In this document: piece after piece, positions 8,173-15,029 of the stretch
Layout: each line of letters begins with the position of its first letter
Numbering within the stretch: position 1 is the first letter of the stretch
From: Peptoclostridium sp965368085
GTDB lineage: Bacteria > Bacillota > Clostridia > Peptostreptococcales > Peptostreptococcaceae
NCBI GenBank assembly: GCA_965368085.1
Contig: CBDULP010000032.1
Span: forward strand, 1 to 23,570
DNA length: 23,570 bases
Reading direction: 5' to 3'
Translations under genes and position numbers: made by a program
Notes under the pieces: generated by a model
Told to the model about the DNA's origin: nothing
Databases searched by the model: none
What the model saw: only the letters and a program-made list of their open reading frames with translations

Positions 8173-8229
8173 AAAAACAGCGGATTTCCATTCTAGAAAA
8201 TATTATGAAAGCGGGAATCAGCTGTTTTT
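8173..8229 (+). terminator. Terminator after yyaC
   Basis: AAAAACAGC (8173-8181) pairs perfectly with GCTGTTTTT (8221-8229) across a 39-base loop that itself contains a smaller partial pairing (GGATTTCC with GGGAATC). The T run closes the right arm. The long loop lowers confidence. Confidence 0.55.
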
Positions 8230-8270
8230 AGTTTTGGAGATGAAGCATGCTTGCGAGCTGTGTCTAATTT

Positions 8271-8301
8271 TTTACCATGCGAGTGAAATTTGTGGTAGAA
8301 T
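8271..8301 (+). promoter_or_regulatory. Candidate extended -10 promoter of the pan leader
   Basis: TAGAAT (8296-8301) is preceded by TGG, giving an extended -10. TTTACC (8271-8276) is a poor -35 at 19 bases. Transcription would start near 8305-8308. Confidence 0.45.
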
Positions 8302-8304
8302 AAA

Positions 8305-8459
8305 GGTGGTTGGCATCGTAAAGAGTCAAACCGAGTTACTATTGAACTGTTAAACATTACATACAATAAAATAGTGTTCTTTTGTTTTACTTGCTTTGAT
8401 CCTTTCGGACAAAGACTCTAAAGGCAAAAGTGATGACATGATTTAAGGCCTGTTTTTTT
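8305..8459 (+). ncRNA. Candidate structured leader or small RNA upstream of the pan operon
   Basis: This stretch has no convincing reading frame but pairs end to end. CATC (8314-8317) pairs with GATG (8432-8435) and AGAGTC (8322-8327) with GACTCT (8414-8419). An internal hairpin at 8394-8414 (CTTTG, bulged A, TCC, loop TTTC, GGA, CAAAG) is well formed. The stretch ends in seven T residues (8453-8459). It could be a free-standing small RNA or the sensor part of a pan operon leader. A second hairpin (8482-8490 with 8511-8519, CTGTTTTTG/CAAAAACAG) and a strong terminator follow. I do not recognise the class. Confidence 0.35.
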
Positions 8460-8577
8460 AATGGAAGCGCCGGCTCTAAGTCTGTTTTTGATCGTGAAAA
8501 CAACTACATTCAAAAACAGTTGCGCATATTCAATTTGGATAGCGCTGTGTGAATGCATATGTCATTTTATGTCTGAG

Positions 8578-8624
8578 AAGCTCTTTTTGCGTCCGAAAAT
8601 TTCGGATTCAAAAAGAGCTTTTTT
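8578..8624 (+). terminator. Strong terminator or attenuator before the pan operon
   Basis: AAGCTCTTTTTG (8578-8589) pairs perfectly with CAAAAAGAGCTT (8609-8620), and inside it TCCGAAA (8592-8598) pairs with TTTCGGA (8600-8606). Six T residues end at 8624. Only 70 bases separate it from panG. Confidence 0.85.
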
Positions 8625-8694
8625 GATTTGTAAAATACATACACCTTAAATTAATAAATATATGTTGCAATTAACCGGCAGAGAGGAGTCTTTA

Positions 8695-9582
8695 ATGAAT
8701 ATAGGGTTTATAGGGGCGGGAAATGTCTCTAAGGCATTTGGGATTTACCTGAAAAACAGGGGCTTTGAAATATCGGGATATGCAAGCAGAAAGTTTGAGT
8801 CAGCTGCAGAGGCGGCAGAAATGACGTGCTCGAGTGGGTTTGAAAAATATGATGACATTGTGGAAGGCTGCGACGTGGTTTTCATAACAGTTCCAGACGA
8901 TTCAATATGCGATGTGGCTCGAAGTATTTCGAATTCAAAACTCAAGTTAGAGGGCAAGGTATTCATACACATGAGTGGAGCCCTTTCTTCAAAAGAACTG
9001 GAGCGTCTTTCTGAAAGGGGTTGCGGCGCATATTCGCTTCACCCATTGCTCTCGTTTGCAGATATAGAAAAATCAGTACATATGCTCGCAAATACAATAT
9101 TTACGCTTGAAGGCAATGGAGCAGAGTTTGAAAGGGTTACAAGGCTGCTCGAAGGGATTGGAAACAAGGTATACACAATCGAAGAGTCTCAAAAGACACT
9201 CTACCATGCGGCGGCATGCACTGCTTCAAATTATATTGTCGCACTTGTGGATTTTGCTGCATGCATGTTAAAGTCTGCCGGGATCGATGAAAAGGGGGCG
9301 CTTGAAATGATAGGGGAGCTTTCACGGGGAACCCTTTCAAATGTGATTCAAATGGGAATTGAGGATTCTATAACAGGTCCGATATCAAGAGGGGATGCCG
9401 GTACTGTGAAAAGGCATATGGACAAAATAGCAAGGCAGAATGACTGCAATCTGCTGAAAATGTATAGTGTAATGGGGAAAAAAACTCTTGAAATTTCAAA
9501 AAGAAAAAAATTGAGAGACACCGCAAGGGCGTATGATATAGAAAAAATACTAAATGAGGGGTGCGGAAAGTATGAAAAATGA
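8695..9582 (+). CDS. panG: Ketopantoate reductase of the PanG type (Rossmann/DUF2520)
   Basis: The protein has 295 aa with an N-terminal Rossmann domain (NIGFIGAGNVSKAFG, a GxGxxS/A dinucleotide loop) and a C-terminal DUF2520 helical domain (YHAAACTASNYIVAL). PanG proteins of this family, described in Francisella with homologues in Enterococcus faecalis and Clostridium difficile, reduce 2-dehydropantoate to pantoate in place of PanE. Here the gene heads panB, panC and panD, and no panE-like gene is present, so this role is well supported by context. ATG 8695 has GAGGAG (8683-8688) six bases upstream. The last 11 bases overlap the start of panB, indicating translational coupling. Confidence 0.83.
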   Translation: MNIGFIGAGNVSKAFGIYLKNRGFEISGYASRKFESAAEAAEMTCSSGFEKYDDIVEGCDVVFITVPDDSICDVARSISNSKLKLEGKVFIHMSGALSSKELERLSERGCGAYSLHPLLSFADIEKSVHMLANTIFTLEGNGAEFERVTRLLEGIGNKVYTIEESQKTLYHAAACTASNYIVALVDFAACMLKSAGIDEKGALEMIGELSRGTLSNVIQMGIEDSITGPISRGDAGTVKRHMDKIARQNDCNLLKMYSVMGKKTLEISKRKKLRDTARAYDIEKILNEGCGKYEK

Positions 9583-10408
9583 AAAATTCACGGTAAGTTC
9601 GTTTTTAAATGCAAAGCAAAGCGGAGAAAAAATCTCAATGCTCACAGCATACGACTATTCCACTGCAAGGCTTTTGGATGAGGCAGGCGTGGACAGCATA
9701 CTTGTGGGGGACTCCCTTGGCATGGTGGTATTGGGGTATGAAAATACGCTTCAAGTCACAGTTGACGACATAGTACACCACTGCAGGGCTGTGGCTAGGG
9801 GAGCAAAAAGGGCTCTGGTAATAGGTGATATGCCGTTTCTATCATATCATATAAGCCCGCAGGAGAGCGTCAAGAATGCGGGACGGATAATTCAGGAGGG
9901 AATGGCACATGCGGTAAAGCTGGAAGGTGGAAGGGATATAATAGAAAGCGTAAAATCAATAGTCAGGGCGCAAATACCGGTGGTGGGGCATTTGGGACTC
10001 ACACCCCAGTCAGTAAACATGCTTGGGGGATTCAAGGTCCAGGGAAGGGAAGAGGACAAGGCCAAGAAGATGATTGAAGATGCTATTATGCTCCAGGAGG
10101 CGGGAGTGTTTTGCATAGTGCTTGAATGCGTGCCAATGCAGCTTGCCAGGCTCATATCAAGCAGGCTTGAAATTCCCACAATAGGAATAGGGGCTGGCGC
10201 GGGATGCGACGGACAGGTGCTTGTGACGCAGGACATGCTTGGTATGTATACGGATTTTAATCCGAAGTTTGTAAAACAGTATGCAAATATTAAAGAAGAT
10301 ATAATTAATGCCGTAAAAAGTTACGGTGAGGAAATAAAGTCGGGAGAGTTTCCAGGCGAAAAGCATTCATTCACAATGGATGAAGAAAAATTAAAGAGAC
10401 TATATTAA
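9572..10408 (+). CDS. panB: 3-methyl-2-oxobutanoate hydroxymethyltransferase
   Basis: PanB transfers a hydroxymethyl group from methylene-tetrahydrofolate to 2-oxoisovalerate to give ketopantoate. It has 278 aa. The family blocks LTAYDYS, VGDSLGMV (metal and substrate site), GDMPFLSY, GHLGLTPQSVN, GGFKVQGR and LECVP are all present. ATG 9572 lies inside the end of panG and follows GAGGGG by ten bases. An upstream in-frame ATG at 9554 lies before that ribosome site and is less likely. It is the second gene of a tightly packed four-gene operon. Confidence 0.96.
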   Translation: MKNEKFTVSSFLNAKQSGEKISMLTAYDYSTARLLDEAGVDSILVGDSLGMVVLGYENTLQVTVDDIVHHCRAVARGAKRALVIGDMPFLSYHISPQESVKNAGRIIQEGMAHAVKLEGGRDIIESVKSIVRAQIPVVGHLGLTPQSVNMLGGFKVQGREEDKAKKMIEDAIMLQEAGVFCIVLECVPMQLARLISSRLEIPTIGIGAGAGCDGQVLVTQDMLGMYTDFNPKFVKQYANIKEDIINAVKSYGEEIKSGEFPGEKHSFTMDEEKLKRLY

Positions 10409-10420
10409 TGGAGGGCCGTA

Positions 10421-11272
10421 ATGATAAGAATAGATATGCCAAAAGAGATGAATGAAAAGATTAAAATATTGAAAGCTGATGGAAAGAGCGTGGGGTATGT
10501 TCCTACAATGGGATACCTTCATAAGGGACATATGTCGCTTATAGAAAAGGCGAGAGGGGAAAATGACATCGTGGTTGTCAGCATATTTGTAAACCCTACC
10601 CAGTTTGGCGAAGGTGAAGACCTTGACTCTTATCCGAGGGATATTGAAAGGGATGCGGCTCTTTGCAAAGGGGCTGGAGCCGACATGATATTTGCCCCAC
10701 AGCCAAAGGACATGTATCCAAATGGATATTCGACATATGTCGATGTCGAAGGAGGCATTACAGGGGTTCTTTGCGGAGCTTCAAGACCTGGGCATTTCAG
10801 AGGAGTGACAACAGTACTCGCAAAACTTTTCAACATAGTTCAGCCTGAGCGCGCATATTTCGGGCAAAAGGATGCCCAGCAGGTTGCTGTTGTAAGGAGA
10901 ATGGCGGCGGATTTGAATATGGATGTGGACATAGTTTCGTGTCCTATAGTCAGGGAAGAGGATGGGCTTGCAATGAGCTCTAGAAACACATATCTCTCTA
11001 AAGGAGAGAGAGAGGATGCGCTTGTCCTTTCAAAATCTCTGTTTGAGGCAAAGGAGATTATAGAATCAGGAGAAAGAGATTCTGCAAAGATAAAGGAACA
11101 TATAAAGAGCAGAATTGAAGGGGTAGGAAGTGCAGACGTAGACTATGTAGAGATAGTAAATGCGGACAGCATGGAAGATGTAAAACATATATGCGGAAGA
11201 GTTCTTGTGGCACTTGCGGTGAAAGTCGGAAATACAAGGCTCATAGACAATATAATAATGGAGGTGGAGTAA
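10421..11272 (+). CDS. panC: Pantothenate synthetase (pantoate--beta-alanine ligase)
   Basis: PanC joins pantoate and beta-alanine using ATP. It has 283 aa. The HIGH-type nucleotide motif is HKGH at residues 34-37 in PTMGYLHKGHMSL. IFVNPTQF, YPRD, FRGVTTVL, FGQKDAQQ and MSSRN are conserved family blocks for ATP and pantoate binding. GGAGGG precedes ATG 10421 by five bases. The stop codon overlaps the panD start by one base (TAATG), so translation is coupled and the last two enzymes are probably made together. Confidence 0.97.
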   Translation: MIRIDMPKEMNEKIKILKADGKSVGYVPTMGYLHKGHMSLIEKARGENDIVVVSIFVNPTQFGEGEDLDSYPRDIERDAALCKGAGADMIFAPQPKDMYPNGYSTYVDVEGGITGVLCGASRPGHFRGVTTVLAKLFNIVQPERAYFGQKDAQQVAVVRRMAADLNMDVDIVSCPIVREEDGLAMSSRNTYLSKGEREDALVLSKSLFEAKEIIESGERDSAKIKEHIKSRIEGVGSADVDYVEIVNADSMEDVKHICGRVLVALAVKVGNTRLIDNIIMEVE

Positions 11273-11655
11273 TGCTGGTAAATATGTTTAAGGGAAAACT
11301 CCACAGGGCTACGGTCACACAAGCGGATTTAAACTATGTGGGCAGCATAACAATAGACAAGGATCTTATGGAGGCCGCAGGTATATACTCTGGTGAACGG
11401 GTGCAAATAGTAAACAATAATAACGGGGCAAGGCTTGAAACATATGTGATAGAAGGTGAAAGGGCAAGCGGGGTGATATGTCTCAATGGAGCGGCTGCAA
11501 GGCTTGTTCAGCCGGGGGACAAGGTTATAATAATAGCTTACTGCTGGATTGAAGATGAAGAGGCAATGAGGTTTAAGCCAAAGGTAGTATTTTTGGATGA
11601 CGACAACAAAATCGAAGAGATTTCAGACGCTGAAATACATGGGGAGACAAGATAA
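11272..11655 (+). CDS. panD: Aspartate 1-decarboxylase proenzyme
   Basis: PanD makes beta-alanine from aspartate, so this operon covers every pantothenate-specific step from 2-oxoisovalerate. It has 127 aa. It is made as a proenzyme that cleaves itself between Gly24 and Ser25 (YVGSITID), leaving a pyruvoyl group on the new N-terminus. Gly24-Ser25 falls at exactly the E. coli position when translation starts at ATG 11272, which supports that start. The RATVT, NNNNGARLETYVI and LNGAAARLVQPGD blocks are typical. GGAGGTGGAG lies just upstream inside panC. Confidence 0.97.
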   Translation: MLVNMFKGKLHRATVTQADLNYVGSITIDKDLMEAAGIYSGERVQIVNNNNGARLETYVIEGERASGVICLNGAAARLVQPGDKVIIIAYCWIEDEEAMRFKPKVVFLDDDNKIEEISDAEIHGETR

Positions 11656-11674
11656 GAATTTAAAGCGGCATGTG

Positions 11675-11703
11675 TTGACAATCAAATGGAATACGGGTAT
11701 CAT
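11675..11703 (+). promoter_or_regulatory. Sigma-A promoter downstream of panD
   Basis: TTGACA (11675-11680) and TATCAT (11698-11703) are separated by 17 bases. Transcription would begin near 11710. A strong terminator at 11796-11849 follows before any gene, so the product is either a small RNA of about 140 bases or an attenuated leader of the YitT gene. Confidence 0.65.
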
Positions 11704-11795
11704 GTGATTATAGATATGTAATAAAAAAATTATATGTAAAGATAAGTTTTAGGAACGATTCACTTAAAAGAGTCTTTCTATATATTGTATAGCAG

Positions 11796-11849
11796 AGGCA
11801 GATAATAATTTAGCATATAATGCTATCTTATTTTCTGCCTTTTTTTTTC
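11796..11849 (+). terminator. Strong terminator/attenuator upstream of the YitT gene
   Basis: A 13-base arm AGGCAGATAATAA (11796-11808) pairs with 11828-11840 with one mismatch. The apex adds TAGCAT/ATGCTA, and a run of eight T residues follows. It may end the pan operon and also gate the YitT-family gene that starts 40 bases later. Confidence 0.85.
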
Positions 11850-11887
11850 TGTGATAAAAATATAAAGCGAAGGGAGATTGGTTGGTT

Positions 11888-12736
11888 ATGAAAGAAAAGA
11901 TAATTGATATCGCAATAATAACACTGGGGGCTATTTTTGTTGCGGTGGGACTTTACTATTTTCTAGCACCAAATGAAATAGCGGCGGGAGGCATAAGCGG
12001 TCTTGCCATAATAATAAATTCATATTTCCCATCTATTCCAATGGGAATACTTATGATAGGAATGGAGATCATTTTGTTTACGGCGGGAATACTGATAATA
12101 GGCCCCATATTCGGGGGCAAGACCATATACTGCAGTTTCATGCTTTCGGGTATCATACTGTTCTTTGAAAAATTCATGCCCATAGAAAAGCCTCTCAGCG
12201 ATGACATTTTCATACAGCTTGTGATAGGGATAATACTTACAGGCTTTGGAATGTCGCTTGCATTCAATAGAAATGCATCTACCGGGGGGACGGATATAAT
12301 AGCCAAGATAATAAACAAGTACTTCAAGTTCAACATAGGAAAGTCGGTTCTGATGGCGGATGTGTTAATAACAGTATTTGCCATAGGGACATTTGGAGTG
12401 GAAAAGGGAATGTATGCGCTTGTGGGCCTTGTTATGAACAGCATAATAATAGACAGGTTCATAGAGGGATTCAATATGTGCAAACAGGTCACTATAATAA
12501 GCAGCGAAAAAGAAGCGATAATGGAGTATATAATGAAGGATCTCGACAGAAGTGCCACTATATATGATGCAAAAGGGGCGTTTACAGAAGATGAAAAAAC
12601 TGTCATAATGACAGTGGTGGATACAAAGCAGTTCATAAGACTCAGGGAGTTTATAAAGAAGATAGACAAGAGGGCTTTTATAACTGTCCAAAATGTCCAT
12701 GAAGTTCTAGGAGAAGGGTTTATAGAAATAGCATAA
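11888..12736 (+). CDS. YitT family membrane protein
   Basis: The protein has 282 aa with five to six membrane segments in the first 200 residues (for example AIITLGAIFVAVGLYYFL) and a soluble C-terminal DUF2179 domain from about residue 205 (KQVTIISSEKEAIMEYI ... GAFTEDEKTVIMTVV). The signatures NEIAAGGISGLAII and NRNASTGGTDIIA identify the YitT/DUF161 family, whose transported substrate is not established. I chose ATG 11888. AGGGAG (11871-11876) is 11 bases upstream, so TTG 11882 with five-base spacing is a real alternative adding two residues. Nothing in the neighbourhood fixes its function. Confidence 0.85.
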   Translation: MKEKIIDIAIITLGAIFVAVGLYYFLAPNEIAAGGISGLAIIINSYFPSIPMGILMIGMEIILFTAGILIIGPIFGGKTIYCSFMLSGIILFFEKFMPIEKPLSDDIFIQLVIGIILTGFGMSLAFNRNASTGGTDIIAKIINKYFKFNIGKSVLMADVLITVFAIGTFGVEKGMYALVGLVMNSIIIDRFIEGFNMCKQVTIISSEKEAIMEYIMKDLDRSATIYDAKGAFTEDEKTVIMTVVDTKQFIRLREFIKKIDKRAFITVQNVHEVLGEGFIEIA

Positions 12737-12742
12737 ATATAT

Positions 12743-12789
12743 ATTGCTGATGCATTGGAAGAGACTTCCTGTGCATTGGCAATTTTTTT
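12743..12789 (+). terminator. Terminator between the YitT gene and the oligoendopeptidase gene
   Basis: Three stacked helices, ATTGC/GCAAT, ATGCA/TGCAT and GGAAG/CTTCC, around an AGA loop are followed by seven T residues (12783-12789). The T run abuts the AGGAGG ribosome site of the next gene (12790-12795), so the hairpin could also affect its expression. Confidence 0.8.
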
Positions 12790-12800
12790 AGGAGGTCAAA

Positions 12801-14489
12801 ATGAAATTTAGTGAATTTAAATATGAAAGGCCATTATTTGAAAAGATTCATATGGAATTTCAAAAACTTGTAAAAGAAATTAAATGCGCAGACAGCATTG
12901 AAGATGTACTGCTGGCGGTAAAAGGCATAAACGCTTTAAGGGCTGAATTCGAAACCCAGCAGCAAATAGCATACATAAGGCATACCATAAATACGGAAGA
13001 TGAAGTATATAAGCGGGAGCAGGAATTTTTTGACGAAATTACTCCCAATTATGAGGGCCTTATAAACAGCTATTATTTTGCGTTGTCGGGGTCGGAATTC
13101 GTGGATGGACTCAAGGCCTATTTGGGAGAACAGCTTTTGGCTCTTGCAAACCTTAAAACCCAAATATTTTCGGACTGTGTGGTCGAAGATATGAAAATGG
13201 AAAACAAGCTTTGCACAGAGTACACAAAACTTCTCTCGTCGGCGAGAATTGAATTTGAAGGTAAAACAAACACGCTTTCCCAAATGAGATACCATCAGAT
13301 GTCTCTCGACAGGAACGTTAGAAAAAGAGCAAACAAGGCCAGGTACTCTTTTTTTGAGGAAAACAAAGAAGAATTCGATTCAATTTACACACAGCTTGTG
13401 GAGCTTCGGAATAATATGGCGCAAAAACTTGGATATGGCAGCTTTACGGGGCTTGCATACGACAGGATGGGAAGGACTGACTACGGACCAGAAGACACTG
13501 CAAAACTTAGAACAGCGGTTAAAAAACACATAGTCCCCCTGTGCACAAAGCTAAGAAGGCTCCAGAAAAAAAGACTCGAGCTAAAGGGTCTCAAGTATTA
13601 TGATGAGAGCGTACAGTTCAAAGACGGAAATGCAAAGCTTACAGTAGGCGAAAAGGAAATGCTAAGGCTCGGCATGAAAATGTATGGAGAAATATCAAAA
13701 GAAGCAGGAAGTTTTTTCGGACATATGATAGATGACGGCCTCATGGACCTTTTGTCTAAGGAGGGAAAGTCTCCGGGAGGATACTGCACTTACATTCCGA
13801 AATACAATACACCTTTCATATTTTCAAATTTCAACGGCACTATAGACGACATAGACGTCTTGACGCATGAGGCGGGACATGCATTTCAAATGCATATGAG
13901 CAGAAATTTCGATATTGCAGAGTATTCGTTCCCAACTCTTGACGCATGCGAGATACATTCAATGAGCATGGAATTTATAACATGGCCCTGGATGGAGATG
14001 TTTTTTGGAGAAGATGCGGACAAATACAGGCTGGGGCATATAAGCGAAGCGGTGCTGTTTCTTCCATATGGAGCGCTTGTGGACGAGTTTCAGCATATTG
14101 TGTATGAAAATCCCCAAATGTCTGAAAGTGAAAGAAATGATGTTTGGAGAAGGCTCGAAAGGGAGTATCTTCCTCACAGGGATTACGATGGAAATGAGTT
14201 CTTGGAAAGTGGTACATACTGGTATCAGCAGGGGCACATATTCAAGAATCCTTTCTACTATATTGACTATGTGCTTGCAGGACTATGTGCGATGCAGTTT
14301 TTAAAAAGGTTTGAAGAGGATAGAGAGTCTGCATGGATGTGCTACGAAAAGCTTTGCAGAATTGGAGGAAGCATGTCGTTTATGGATATTGTAAAGTCCG
14401 CAGGTCTGGATTCTCCATTTGAAGAGGAAACTGTCAAAATGGCGGTGAATATAGCGGAAAAGATAATAAGTTCATATTCTGAAATTTAG
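12801..14489 (+). CDS. M3 family oligoendopeptidase (PepF-like)
   Basis: This is a zinc metallopeptidase that cleaves short peptides in the cytoplasm, 562 aa with no signal peptide. The zinc site HEAGH is at residues 356-360, with the third ligand probably Glu384 in DACEIHSMSMEF. The C-terminal block GTYWYQQGHIFKNPFYYIDY is typical of the M3B oligoendopeptidase group. AGGAGG (12790-12795) lies five bases before ATG 12801. It stands between two terminators and is likely a single-gene unit. In a peptide- and amino-acid-fermenting organism it would help supply amino acids for Stickland metabolism; that link is inferred. Confidence 0.93.
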   Translation: MKFSEFKYERPLFEKIHMEFQKLVKEIKCADSIEDVLLAVKGINALRAEFETQQQIAYIRHTINTEDEVYKREQEFFDEITPNYEGLINSYYFALSGSEFVDGLKAYLGEQLLALANLKTQIFSDCVVEDMKMENKLCTEYTKLLSSARIEFEGKTNTLSQMRYHQMSLDRNVRKRANKARYSFFEENKEEFDSIYTQLVELRNNMAQKLGYGSFTGLAYDRMGRTDYGPEDTAKLRTAVKKHIVPLCTKLRRLQKKRLELKGLKYYDESVQFKDGNAKLTVGEKEMLRLGMKMYGEISKEAGSFFGHMIDDGLMDLLSKEGKSPGGYCTYIPKYNTPFIFSNFNGTIDDIDVLTHEAGHAFQMHMSRNFDIAEYSFPTLDACEIHSMSMEFITWPWMEMFFGEDADKYRLGHISEAVLFLPYGALVDEFQHIVYENPQMSESERNDVWRRLEREYLPHRDYDGNEFLESGTYWYQQGHIFKNPFYYIDYVLAGLCAMQFLKRFEEDRESAWMCYEKLCRIGGSMSFMDIVKSAGLDSPFEEETVKMAVNIAEKIISSYSEI

Positions 14490-14503
14490 ATTTTAAACCC
14501 ATG

Positions 14504-14528
14504 CCCGGACAATTTGTCCGGGTTTTTT
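14504..14528 (+). terminator. Terminator after the oligoendopeptidase gene
   Basis: CCCGGACAA (14504-14512) and TTGTCCGGG (14514-14522) form a tight hairpin followed by six T residues. Confidence 0.9.
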
Positions 14529-14541
14529 GTATCCATAAAAT

Positions 14542-14570
14542 TTGTATATATAATTTTGGGGTAATATAAT
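14542..14570 (+). promoter_or_regulatory. Candidate promoter of the yjbQ-kinase-regulator operon
   Basis: A perfect TATAAT (14565-14570) has TTGTAT (14542-14547) 17 bases upstream. The -35 is weak and the area is AT-rich, so this is tentative. Confidence 0.4.
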
Positions 14571-14628
14571 ATAGTTGAATAGATAAAAAAATTACAATCT
14601 TAAAAAATATGTTTTGAGGAGGATAAAC

Positions 14629-15027
14629 ATGACAAGTGAGATCAAAATAAGCACGTCGTCAAGGGATCAGTTCATAGACATAACGAGAAAAGTTGACGAA
14701 GTATTAAGGCACAGTGGAGTGGAAAATGGACTCTGCACCATATTTGTGCCTCATACAACAGCTGCGGTTACAATAAATGAAAATGCAGACCCGGATGTAA
14801 AATCTGACATTATAAAGGAACTGGACAAGATGGTGCCCTATTGTGACGGATACAGTCACTGCGAGGGGAATTCTGCGGCCCATATAAAATCAAGCCTTGT
14901 GGGAGCTAGTGAGACCGTAATTATAAGTGGTGGAAGGCTGCTTCTTGGAACTTGGCAGGGGATTTATTTTTGCGAGTTCGACGGTCCGAGAAACAGAAAA
15001 ACAATAGTGAACATAATGGCAGGTTAA
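14629..15027 (+). CDS. yjbQ: YjbQ family protein (UPF0047; proposed secondary thiamine-phosphate synthase)
   Basis: The protein has 132 aa, the full family length. Conserved features are the VPHTTAAVTINENAD block (His42), histidines His77 and His85 (GYSHCEGNSAAHIKSSL), and the C-terminal GTWQGIYFCEFDGPR. E. coli YjbQ has weak thiamine phosphate synthase activity; the physiological role of the family is unsettled. ATG 14629 has GAGGAGG (14616-14622) six bases upstream. Only two bases separate its stop from the sensor kinase start, so the genes are cotranscribed, an unexpected partnership for a two-component system. Confidence 0.88.
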   Translation: MTSEIKISTSSRDQFIDITRKVDEVLRHSGVENGLCTIFVPHTTAAVTINENADPDVKSDIIKELDKMVPYCDGYSHCEGNSAAHIKSSLVGASETVIISGGRLLLGTWQGIYFCEFDGPRNRKTIVNIMAG

Positions 15028-15029
15028 TT

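Noticed and set aside
8461..8649. A 62-codon reading frame before panG
   Set aside because: It spans a strong terminator hairpin and a second perfect inverted repeat, and has no ribosome site.
11956..12669. A 237-codon reading frame on the - strand
   Set aside because: It is the antisense shadow of the YitT gene, with no ribosome site or recognisable domain.
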